From positions 1 through 8,228 of the forward strand of contig CAYWHE010000191.1 of NCBI GenBank assembly GCA_964458125.1: 8,228 bases of DNA, written 5' to 3'. A program made the translations under genes and the position numbers. Source of the stretch: CAYWHE01 sp964458125. Its GTDB lineage: Bacteria; Bacteroidota; Bacteroidia; AKYH767-A; OLB10. Shown here in pieces: positions 1 through 6,516 of this stretch. Numbering within the stretch: position 1 is the stretch's first letter; each line of letters opens with the position of its first letter. The notes beneath the pieces are model-generated. The model was not told the origin of the DNA. It did no database searches and saw nothing but the letters and a program-made list of their open reading frames with translations.

Positions 1-49
1 CTGGACTTTTACAAGGACAACGTCCGAAGTGAAAGTCTTAGTCGAATGA

Positions 50-75
50 ATCCCGGTCGCGAAGCGTACCGGGAT
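50..75 (+). repeat. Near-perfect hairpin with GCGAAGC apex
   Basis: Eight base pairs (50-57 with 68-75) continue through a single bulged T67 into three more (58-60 with 64-66), closed by a GAA triloop. The apex GCGAAGC (59-65) is the sequence known for forming an exceptionally stable mini-hairpin in single-stranded DNA. Such stems occur both in structured RNAs and in REP-like palindromic elements; the window has only one copy, so dispersal cannot be judged. Confidence 0.6.
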
Positions 76-152
76 GGGTCCAGGTCTTGCCCTGGGGTTC
101 ATACCTTTGATTGGTGTGACTTGCCTCGCTGTTTTTGCGGGATTTGGTCCAA

Positions 153-167
153 CCTGCCTGCCTGCCT
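153..167. repeat. CCTG tetranucleotide short tandem repeat
   Basis: Three perfect CCTG units and a partial fourth run from 153 to 167, directly followed by the 10-bp palindrome CATGGCCATG at 171-180. It lies in the non-coding left edge inside the predicted stem 140-150/188-196. The run is too short to argue for phase variation. Confidence 0.5.
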
Positions 168-246
168 TCGCATGGCCATGTGGAGTCGGACCATCCTGTT
201 CTTCTGACTGGTTACGGCAACCGGGAACCCAGGCTGACCCTGCCAA

Positions 247-278
247 ATAAAAAAGCGGTTCCGTCCGGGAACCGCTTT
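247..278 (-). terminator. Rho-independent terminator of the 932-residue surface protein gene
   Basis: An 11-bp perfect stem (252-262 with 268-278) encloses a 5-nt loop (263-267). Read on the minus strand, the stem is followed at once by a T-rich tract (TTTATTT), about 22 nt past the stop codon at 301-303. On the + strand there is no T-tract after the stem, so it is one-directional. Confidence 0.88.
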
Positions 279-300
279 CGGTTAATGCCGTAACAAAATA

Positions 301-3099
301 CTACTGAATCATCACCGGCATGTTAAGGCTTCCTTTCTTCGTGGTGATCCGGATGAAATAATGGCCCTTCCCGTATTCCGACAAATCAAATGCTCTTTTT
401 ATTTTCATCCCTGCGGGTTCGGAAACCGATTGCAGGAGTTTACCCTGGATCGAATAGACGGCCAGGTCAACGGCGGACTGATCACTCAGCGAAGCCTCCA
501 GGCTGATCAAGCCGGAAGATGGATTCGGGGTAATGCTCATGGAGGATAACCCAGCCTGGCTTAATTCCTGTATGGAGGTGGGTTGAGAGATGACGGTAGA
601 GTCGGTCAGGCTGCATCCGTTCGCATCCGTAACGGTCACAATATACGTTCCTGCCGCCAGGTTGGTAATTCCGGCAGTTGAACCCCCGTTGCTCCAGGTG
701 AACGAATAAGGAGATGATCCTCCGGATGGGGCTGCCGTTGCGGTTCCGTCACTTCCGCCGAAAACCGTCACATCTGTTTTGGTGATGATGACTGTCACAT
801 TGGAAACGGTTACTTCCTGGGTGGCCGTGGCAGTTGATCCGCACCCATCGGTAACGGTTACCGTATAAGTGGTGGTGGCCGCCGGAGAGGCTGACGGATC
901 CGGAACATCGACTGCGCTCAGCCCGGTGGCCGGAGACCAGGCATAGGAATAAACCTGGCCGGCAGAATAAGGCAGACAGGTGAAGGCATCCACTTCATCC
1001 GCCAGGTTTCCGATGAATGTGGAAGAACCGGAAAGCGTATCGGTGGAATAGAGTTCACCCATGGAGGTGCCAAAGTTGTAGGCCGCCAGGTAGAGCGTGC
1101 CGGTTTCATCATCAAAATCGGCACCCTGTGCATAAGAGGCATCAAAACCCACGGGGCCTATGCCCGTTGCCAGACCGTTGACGGCATCAATACGGTATAA
1201 GCTGTCCGTGGAAATGTCCAGGGAGAACAGCCCTCCTCCTGGTGAGCAGGCCAGCCAGATCCCGGCCGGAAGTCCCTGGAGATCGGAAATCACGGAATCA
1301 GTTGCATTGCCTGTATTAATGGCATAAAGGGTGGAAACCGTTCCATCGGTACTGAGGCCGTATAACACTCCGGAGGACGGATCCCAGGCCATGCCTGTCC
1401 AGGTATGGCCGTTTTTGATTCCGATTTTTCCCAGGACTGATTTGATTCCTGTATTCAGTTCAATTTGTACCAGTTCAGACGTATTATCATCAATGGCAAA
1501 AAATCCGGAAGGTGTTAAATCGCCGGCATAATAGGCTTCCGGATTTCCCGTGCTGATGACGGTTGGCGTAGCAGTGTTGTTCAATCCGAACCGGATGAGG
1601 TCACCGCTGCTGAGGTTATAGCCGAAAAATGAAAGTGTCGTATCTGCAAAGGTGCCTCCTGTTGCAGTGGCCGACAGGCTGACCGGCGTTCCGTCACAGA
1701 TATGTTGCGTAGTTCCTGTGGTTATGGAGAGGGTGGATGACACGGTGGTTATAGTTGCAGATAAAGTGGCCGTAGATCCGCACTGGTCCGTAACGGTTAC
1801 CGTATAAGTTCCGGGTCCGGCAATCAAAACATTGCCAATATATCCGTTCGACCAAAGGTAGGAATACGGTGCAATTCCTCCATTGGGTATAATGGAGGCG
1901 GTTCCGTTTGCAGCGGAAGGACAACTGGAGGCGGTGTTGGTTCCTGCCGACACAACGGGAGGTGTCGGGTTAAAGGAATTCAGTTCCAGGTCAAAATCCC
2001 CGGCATCGCCGTTGTATCCGTCCACCAGCAGGTAATAGGTGTTGCCGGAAGTCAACCCGCAAACAGCCAGGTATGAGGTATAAAAATCGAATGAGGTAGG
2101 ACACAGGGAGGTGTCACCGTCATCGTTGGCCGCTATCAGGGTATAGGTTGAAAAATCACTGCAGGTGACCGCCTCATACAAAGCCAGCTGGGTATCGAAC
2201 GGATTGGCGGAATTGCAGGTGGAAATGGTAACGGCGCCGGTTGCCGGGGCCGTAAACGTAAACCAAACGGAGTTATTGATGGTGGGAACAGCCTCACACC
2301 AGCCCGCATTACTGATGCAATCAGAAACAGGTGGAGTGATGGAATCTTCACCGGGATCAGTCAGCGCATTGACGTTTGAAAATATTCCTGCACTGCCGCC
2401 GACAGTGACAACAGTGGCGTTGCAGGGCTGATCGTTAACAGGTGCCGCAATGGAGGTAATCTCCAGCTCAAACGTACCGGCATCGCCCAGGTACCCGTCA
2501 AGCTGAAGCAGCAGGGTGTCACCGGGTGTTAAACCGCCAAGCTGCAGGAGAGATGTATAGGTGGTTACACAATTGGCCCCGTCATCATTGCCTCCGATAA
2601 AGGTATACGTGGCAAAGTTATTACAGTCAGTCGCCTTCCAGATAGCCAGCTGGGTGTCAAAGGATCCTGCTCCGTTGCAGGTACTGGCCTGGATGTTGGC
2701 GGAGGAGGGAACCACGAATTTATACCAGACTGAATTATCCACCTGGGATGGGTTTTCACACCAGCCGTCATTTGCCGTGCAACTGCTTCCATCGGGCGGA
2801 ATTACTTCATTGGTCTGTACCGTTGCCGTCAGGTTGTCTCCAGTTACTGTACCCCCGTTAACCATTACCAGGATGGCATTGCAGGCATCATCATTGACAG
2901 GTACCATCAGCAGGGAGGGCGTTTGCTGTTTGGTTTTTGCTTTCTTATTCCAGGCGGCTTTTTTCACGTCTGCCGTGCAGGACTGTTTGTTTTTCTTACC
3001 CGGGACCGGGGATGTTGCTTTTACCGCATGAAGGGACTGTCCGTTCGTGATGACGGTAAAAACCATCATCACCAGTATATAACAAATATATTTTTTCAT
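301..3099 (-). CDS. Large modular T9SS-exported surface/secreted protein with PPC-like, SprB-type and propeller-like domains
   Basis: Residues 1-25 form a signal peptide (MKKYICYILV, hydrophobic core). Residues 33-58 are a lysine-rich linker. Two tandem PPC-like beta-sandwich domains follow (about 68-217 and 221-376), sharing NSVW, FDTQLA, NDDG and the DGYxGDAG turn, with several cysteines. A SprB-type repeat (381-452, PYSYLWSNG and GTYTVTVTD) comes next, then a PKD/Ig-like domain whose first part (455-483) and last part (716-766, SPATGL and TTYTVTVTDGCG) flank a propeller-like segment (about 484-710, repeated YxI/LxxxTG blocks). A second SprB-type repeat (768-838) leads to the type A sorting domain (853-932: SITPNPSSG, VYSIQGKLL, GHYFIRI). 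Known T9SS cargo with this tail is moved across the outer membrane and released or anchored. No catalytic motif was seen, so adhesion or matrix binding is only inference. It appears monocistronic; the ATG sits directly at the signal peptide. Confidence 0.92.
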   Translation of the reverse strand: MKKYICYILVMMVFTVITNGQSLHAVKATSPVPGKKNKQSCTADVKKAAWNKKAKTKQQTPSLLMVPVNDDACNAILVMVNGGTVTGDNLTATVQTNEVIPPDGSSCTANDGWCENPSQVDNSVWYKFVVPSSANIQASTCNGAGSFDTQLAIWKATDCNNFATYTFIGGNDDGANCVTTYTSLLQLGGLTPGDTLLLQLDGYLGDAGTFELEITSIAAPVNDQPCNATVVTVGGSAGIFSNVNALTDPGEDSITPPVSDCISNAGWCEAVPTINNSVWFTFTAPATGAVTISTCNSANPFDTQLALYEAVTCSDFSTYTLIAANDDGDTSLCPTSFDFYTSYLAVCGLTSGNTYYLLVDGYNGDAGDFDLELNSFNPTPPVVSAGTNTASSCPSAANGTASIIPNGGIAPYSYLWSNGYIGNVLIAGPGTYTVTVTDQCGSTATLSATITTVSSTLSITTGTTQHICDGTPVSLSATATGGTFADTTLSFFGYNLSSGDLIRFGLNNTATPTVISTGNPEAYYAGDLTPSGFFAIDDNTSELVQIELNTGIKSVLGKIGIKNGHTWTGMAWDPSSGVLYGLSTDGTVSTLYAINTGNATDSVISDLQGLPAGIWLACSPGGGLFSLDISTDSLYRIDAVNGLATGIGPVGFDASYAQGADFDDETGTLYLAAYNFGTSMGELYSTDTLSGSSTFIGNLADEVDAFTCLPYSAGQVYSYAWSPATGLSAVDVPDPSASPAATTTYTVTVTDGCGSTATATQEVTVSNVTVIITKTDVTVFGGSDGTATAAPSGGSSPYSFTWSNGGSTAGITNLAAGTYIVTVTDANGCSLTDSTVISQPTSIQELSQAGLSSMSITPNPSSGLISLEASLSDQSAVDLAVYSIQGKLLQSVSEPAGMKIKRAFDLSEYGKGHYFIRITTKKGSLNMPVMIQ

Positions 3100-3113
3100 G
3101 ATCCTTTTTTTTA

Positions 3114-3121
3114 CAAAAATA
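3114..3121 (-). promoter_or_regulatory. Proximal -7 element (TATTTTTG) for the 932-residue gene
   Basis: The minus strand reads TATTTTTG, an exact match to the Bacteroidota -7 consensus TAnnTTTG, 14 nt before the ATG at 3099. No TTG lies 17-23 nt further upstream, so the -33 half is missing. Transcription from here would leave a leader of only about 10 nt, which contains the A-rich tract before GGATC. Confidence 0.4.
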
Positions 3122-3151
3122 CCTGTTCGGCAGTTGTTGCCTGCATCGTTT

Positions 3152-3186
3152 CAAAAATAAATCTGAGTTTCTGTTCCCGGTATCAA
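3152..3186 (-). promoter_or_regulatory. Distal candidate promoter (TTG-N24-TATTTTTG) for the 932-residue gene
   Basis: A second exact TAnnTTTG match (TATTTTTG, 3159 down to 3152 on the minus strand) has a TTG at 3186-3184, 24 nt upstream. That is one base over the usual 17-23 nt spacing. The leader would be about 48 nt. It lies back to back with the paaG promoter candidate. Confidence 0.4.
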
Positions 3187-3204
3187 TTAATTTCTGCTGA
3201 ATAT

Positions 3205-3212
3205 TACTTTTG
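3205..3212 (+). promoter_or_regulatory. -7 element (TACTTTTG) for paaG
   Basis: TACTTTTG matches TAnnTTTG exactly and ends 20 nt before the paaG ATG, predicting a leader of roughly 15 nt. No clear TTG sits 17-23 nt upstream. No Shine-Dalgarno sequence is seen between it and the start, which is common in this phylum. Confidence 0.45.
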
Positions 3213-3232
3213 TCTCCTCTAAACCAACTGCC

Positions 3233-4006
3233 ATGTTTGTTACGCTCGATGTCTCCGGTTCTGCTGCACGAATCTGTTTAAACAGGCCAGATGTGCTGAA
3301 CAGTTTTAATAAGGCCATGGCCATGGAATTGCAGGCCATCCTGGATCAGTGCCGGGACCGGGAGGATATCAGGGCCCTTTACCTGACCGGGGCAGGACGT
3401 GCTTTTTGCGCCGGGCAGGATCTGGCCGAAGCCATTGACCCGGATGGTCCGGGACTGACCAATATTGTCCGTGATCATTATAATCCGATAATAAAAAAAA
3501 TACGCGCCATCGAAAAGCCGGTTGTTTGCGGGGTGAACGGTGTGGCCGCAGGTGCAGGAGCAAACCTGGCGCTGGCCTGTGATATTGTGCTGGCAGCAAC
3601 ATCGGCATCCTTTATCCAGGCCTTTGGTAAAATCGGGCTGATCCCCGACAGCGGGGGAACATTTTTTCTCCCGAGGCTGGTGGGTTTCCAGCGTGCAACG
3701 GCCCTGATGATGCTCGGAGACAAGGTAACCGCCGCCGAAGCCCAGAACATGGGAATGATATACCGGGTTGTTGAAAATGAGAAACTCGAGCAGGAAGGTA
3801 TGGAACTGGCCGGAAAAATGGCCTCTATGCCTACAAGAGGACTGGGATTAACCAAGCGTGCGCTGAACCTTTCACTTTTTAACAATTTGGATGACCAGTT
3901 GGAGGTGGAGCAGGAACTTCAGACGGAAGCCGGTCAGACGGAAGATTACCGGGAAGGCGTCCATTCATTTCTGGAAAAACGCAAACCTGATTTTAAAGGA
4001 AGATAG
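3233..4006 (+). CDS. paaG: PaaG-like 2-(1,2-epoxy-1,2-dihydrophenyl)acetyl-CoA isomerase (enoyl-CoA hydratase family)
   Basis: This 257-residue crotonase-fold enzyme has the normal full length. PaaG converts ring-1,2-epoxyphenylacetyl-CoA to the oxepin-CoA in aerobic phenylacetate degradation, in the cytoplasm. The sequence shows LNRPDVLNSFN near the N-terminus, the oxyanion-hole segments FCAGQDL (58-64) and GVAAGAGANLAL (103-114), and LIPDSGG (136-142) with Asp139 at the catalytic aspartate position of PaaG. The C-terminal DYREGVHSFLEKRKPDF matches what I recall of E. coli PaaG. A glutamate pair typical of true enoyl-CoA hydratases is not evident, which favours the isomerase. The start fits family N-termini. 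No other paa gene is in the window, so the gene stands alone, and a role in another acyl-CoA pathway cannot be excluded. It is divergent from the surface-protein gene and converges on maeB. Confidence 0.87.
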   Translation: MFVTLDVSGSAARICLNRPDVLNSFNKAMAMELQAILDQCRDREDIRALYLTGAGRAFCAGQDLAEAIDPDGPGLTNIVRDHYNPIIKKIRAIEKPVVCGVNGVAAGAGANLALACDIVLAATSASFIQAFGKIGLIPDSGGTFFLPRLVGFQRATALMMLGDKVTAAEAQNMGMIYRVVENEKLEQEGMELAGKMASMPTRGLGLTKRALNLSLFNNLDDQLEVEQELQTEAGQTEDYREGVHSFLEKRKPDFKGR

Positions 4007-4018
4007 GTGATATAAAAG

Positions 4019-4032
4019 TTCCGGACCCGGAA
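4019..4032. terminator. Weak hairpin between convergent paaG and maeB
   Basis: TTCCGGACCCGGAA forms a 5-6 bp stem with a 2-4 nt loop in the 33-bp gap between the two stop codons. On the minus strand it is followed by CTTTTATAT, so it may help end maeB. On the + strand the following sequence is GAAATAATTATTTC, itself a perfect 14-nt palindrome (4033-4046) running into the maeB stop. It is short, and termination here could rely on another mechanism. Confidence 0.35.
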
Positions 4033-4039
4033 GAAATAA

Positions 4040-6310
4040 TTATTTCAGATGCGATTGCTTCCGCGACTGGGCATCCACAACAGCAATTGTAATCATATTG
4101 ACAATTTCACGGACCGAACTGCCGAGCTGCAGGATATGTACGGGCTTTTTCATGCCCAGAAGGACCGGTCCAATGGCTTCGGCAGCACCCATTTCCTGCA
4201 TAAGTTTATAGGCAATGTTGCCCGAATCCAGGTTGGGAAATATCAGCGTATTGGCTCCGCCATTCACCAGTTCGCTGAAGGGGAAATTATCTTTAAGTAA
4301 TTGGGTATTGAAGGCGAAATTGGCCTGAAGTTCACCGTCAACGATAAGCCCCGGGTATTTCTCATGTAATTTGTTCACGGCATCCCTAACCTTGGTGGCG
4401 CCTTCTTCTTCGGAGGAACCGAAATTGGAATACGACAATAAGGCAATCCGGGGTTTAACATTAAACTGCTGGATGGTTCTGGCGGTCAGAACCGTGATTT
4501 CAACCAGGTCATCGGCCGTGGGATTCAGGTTGACGGTGGTGTCGGCAAAGAAAATCGGACCTTTCTTGGTGATCATGATATACATCCCGGCCACTTTCTT
4601 GACATCATCCTGGGTGCCAATGATGCGCAGGGAAGGTTTGATGGTATCGGCATATTTCCGTGTCAGGCCGGAAATCAGGGCATCGGCCTGACCGGTTTCC
4701 ACCATCATGGCGCCATAATAATTCCGTTCCCGCATGATTTTATTGGCTTCATACAGCGTGAACCCCCTGCGCTTGCGTTTCTGAAAAAAAAGTTCTCCGA
4801 AAACCTGAAGAGAGTCTGTTTCCTCACGGGGATCGATAATGGGAATGTCGCTGATGTCAAGAGAATTTTCTTCAATCAGCTTTTTTATTTTGGTTTTGTT
4901 TCCCAGCAGGATGGGTTTGGCTATCCCTTCTTCTTTAACAATCTGTGCCGCTTTTAAAATCTTATAGGTATCGGCTTCGGCGAACACAACACGTTGCGGG
5001 TTTTGCTTGGCCTTGGAGGTGATGATCCGGATGAGTTTGTTGTCGAAACCAAGCCGTTTTTCGAGTTCCTCGGCATAGGCGGTCCAGTTCGTGATTTTGA
5101 TCTGCGCCACCCCGGAGTCGATAGCGGCTTTGGCAACAGCGGGGGCCACCGTGGAAATCAGGCGGGGATCAAGAGGTTTCGGGATGATATACTCACGTCC
5201 GAAGGTCATGTTCTTCGTGTTATAGGCCAGGTTGACCATTTCCGGAACAGGTTGCCTGGCCAGGTCGGCAAGCGCTTTAACGGCAGCCAGTTTCATTTCC
5301 TCGTTGATGCGGGTGGCACGAACATCCAGGGCTCCGCGGAAAATAAATGGAAATCCGAGCACATTGTTGACCTGGTTGGGAAAATCGGAACGGCCTGTGG
5401 CGATGATGATGTCTTTGCGGGTAGCATGAGCCAGATCGTAAGTAATTTCAGGGTCGGGATTGGCCAGGGCAAACACAATGGCATTCCGGGCCATTGTTTT
5501 TAAAATGGCCGGAGACAGGATGTTTCCTTTCGACAGGCCGATGAATACATCGGCATCCTGCATGGCTTCCTCCAGGGTATTCAGTTCCCGGCGGGTGGCA
5601 AACATTTTTTTATGGTCATCCAGGTGTTCCCGGTCGGACCGGATCACGCCGGAACTGTCGAGCATGACAATGTTTTCGATGTTGGCGCCCAGGGAAATAT
5701 ACAGTTTGGTACAGGAAATCGCAGAAGCACCGGCACCATTCACGACAATTTTGACGGATTCTATTTTTTTTCCGGCCAGGTCAAGCGCGTTGATCAGGGC
5801 AGCACCGGAAATAATCGCGGTGCCATGCTGGTCATCATGCATGATGGGAATATTCAACTCTTCCTTTAGTCTCTTTTCAATTTCAAAACATTCGGGTGAT
5901 TTGATATCCTCCAAATTAATTCCTCCGAATGTAGGTGAAATGGCCTTGACGGTTTTGACAAAATCATCCACGTTTCCCTGGGCAATTTCAATATCAAAAA
6001 CATCGATGTCGGCAAAAATTTTAAAGAGCAGCCCTTTTCCTTCCATGACCGGCTTGGAGGCCTCCGGTCCGATATTGCCAAGACCGAGCACGGCTGTGCC
6101 ATTGGATATGACGGCCACGAGATTTCCCTTGGTCGTGTATTTGTAAATATTGTCCTTGTCTTTTTCAATTTCCAGGCAGGGTTCTGCTACGCCGGGTGAA
6201 TAGGCAAGGGAAAGATCCCGCTGGGAACTGTATGGTTTGGTGGGCACGACTTCAATCTTGCCCGGGCGTCCGTGCGAATGGTAATCGAGCGCCTCTTGCT
6301 TTTTATCCAT
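4040..6310 (-). CDS. maeB: NADP-dependent malic enzyme, MaeB type (malic enzyme plus phosphotransacetylase-like domain)
   Basis: The enzyme oxidatively decarboxylates malate to pyruvate, CO2 and NADPH in the cytoplasm, linking the TCA cycle to pyruvate and reducing power. At 756 residues it matches the hybrid family (E. coli MaeB is about 759). The malic N-terminal domain (about 1-160) has RDLSLAYSPGVAEPCLEIEK with Tyr37, KPVMEGKG with Lys92 as the expected catalytic lysine, and metal-site acids in NLEDIKSPE (Glu134, Asp135) and HDDQHGTA (Asp160). The NAD(P)-binding domain (about 162-400) shows VVNGAGASAISC, ALANPDPEI and GRSDFPNQVNNVLGFPF. Residues about 425-750 form the phosphotransacetylase-like domain (GPVLLGMKKPVH, SVREIVNM); in studied hybrids this is regulatory, responding to acetyl-CoA, rather than catalytic. 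NADP preference is inferred from family membership. The ATG fits family starts. It is probably monocistronic, with a -7 element 31 nt upstream. Confidence 0.96.
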   Translation of the reverse strand: MDKKQEALDYHSHGRPGKIEVVPTKPYSSQRDLSLAYSPGVAEPCLEIEKDKDNIYKYTTKGNLVAVISNGTAVLGLGNIGPEASKPVMEGKGLLFKIFADIDVFDIEIAQGNVDDFVKTVKAISPTFGGINLEDIKSPECFEIEKRLKEELNIPIMHDDQHGTAIISGAALINALDLAGKKIESVKIVVNGAGASAISCTKLYISLGANIENIVMLDSSGVIRSDREHLDDHKKMFATRRELNTLEEAMQDADVFIGLSKGNILSPAILKTMARNAIVFALANPDPEITYDLAHATRKDIIIATGRSDFPNQVNNVLGFPFIFRGALDVRATRINEEMKLAAVKALADLARQPVPEMVNLAYNTKNMTFGREYIIPKPLDPRLISTVAPAVAKAAIDSGVAQIKITNWTAYAEELEKRLGFDNKLIRIITSKAKQNPQRVVFAEADTYKILKAAQIVKEEGIAKPILLGNKTKIKKLIEENSLDISDIPIIDPREETDSLQVFGELFFQKRKRRGFTLYEANKIMRERNYYGAMMVETGQADALISGLTRKYADTIKPSLRIIGTQDDVKKVAGMYIMITKKGPIFFADTTVNLNPTADDLVEITVLTARTIQQFNVKPRIALLSYSNFGSSEEEGATKVRDAVNKLHEKYPGLIVDGELQANFAFNTQLLKDNFPFSELVNGGANTLIFPNLDSGNIAYKLMQEMGAAEAIGPVLLGMKKPVHILQLGSSVREIVNMITIAVVDAQSRKQSHLK

Positions 6311-6341
6311 GGAAATACAAAACTGGTTTGGAAGGGAAATG

Positions 6342-6349
6342 CAAAGGTA
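6342..6349 (-). promoter_or_regulatory. -7 element (TACCTTTG) for maeB
   Basis: The minus strand reads TACCTTTG, an exact TAnnTTTG match, 31 nt before the maeB ATG, predicting a leader of about 27 nt. It lies just after the terminator of the preceding gene, which supports independent transcription of maeB. No TTG is found at the -33 spacing. Confidence 0.45.
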
Positions 6350-6375
6350 ATCATTTGGCAGCCATAAAGTGGCCC

Positions 6376-6411
6376 CGAAAAAGAAAAGGGCCGTGTAACC
6401 TACACAGCCCT
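6376..6411 (-). terminator. Rho-independent terminator of the small T9SS protein gene
   Basis: The stem pairs 6387-6391 with 6407-6411 and 6393-6397 with 6401-6405, with one mismatch (6392/6406) and a 3-nt loop. On the minus strand it is followed by TTTTCTTTTT. It lies about 105 nt past the stop at 6517-6519 and just before the maeB promoter. The stretch between stop and hairpin (6412-6516) shows no gene. Confidence 0.75.
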
Positions 6412-6516
6412 CTCAGAGAGGTTGAAAACAGAACTAATCTCCTGGCCTGAATTCCCTGTCACCGGAAGTGAATGAAAAAAATCACAAGGATGCCCGGCGG
6501 CTTGCAGTGGGGTTGT

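Larger units (their letters stand above)
4..233 (+). ncRNA. Candidate structured RNA or element remnant (unidentified)
   Basis: No credible ORF lies here, but the + strand can fold into several stems. Hairpin A pairs 4-12 with 29-37 (nine pairs, one T-G), then 15-18 with 22-25 across an AA/GAA internal loop. Hairpin B pairs 50-57 with 68-75 and 58-60 with 64-66, with a bulged T67 and a GAA triloop. Segment 91-100 can pair with 225-233 (nine pairs, one bulged G), enclosing 140-143 plus 146-150 paired with 188-196, and a hairpin 208-213/219-224 that abuts the closing stem. The T-G pairs (10-31, 209-223) would be A-C mismatches in a minus-strand transcript, which favours the + strand. I do not recognise the family. 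It could be a group II intron fragment, another mobile-element RNA, or chance palindromes. The 5' end may lie outside the window. Confidence 0.33.

Noticed and set aside
80..110. tRNA-like T-arm (GGGGTTCATACC)
   Set aside because: It lacks the GTTCRA core, a matching acceptor stem, an anticodon arm and a D arm at the right distances.
2561..3031. 156-codon + strand open frame opposite the PPC-like region
   Set aside because: Antisense to the signal peptide, linker and first PPC-like domain of the 932-residue protein; no motif or promoter of its own.
3478..3885. 135-codon minus-strand open frame opposite paaG
   Set aside because: Antisense to the conserved core of PaaG, no start signals or recognisable motif.
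4994..5503. 169-codon + strand open frame opposite maeB
   Set aside because: Shadow of the maeB reading frame with no family resemblance.
5460..6146. 228-codon + strand open frame opposite maeB
   Set aside because: It lies wholly antisense to a clearly conserved malic enzyme domain, its translation has no recognisable motif, and it is low-complexity in Ser/Pro/Arg as expected of a shadow frame.
6410..6420. Palindrome CTCTCAGAGAG beside the terminator
   Set aside because: A single-base loop cannot form a stable hairpin and it lacks a gene or promoter context; probably chance.
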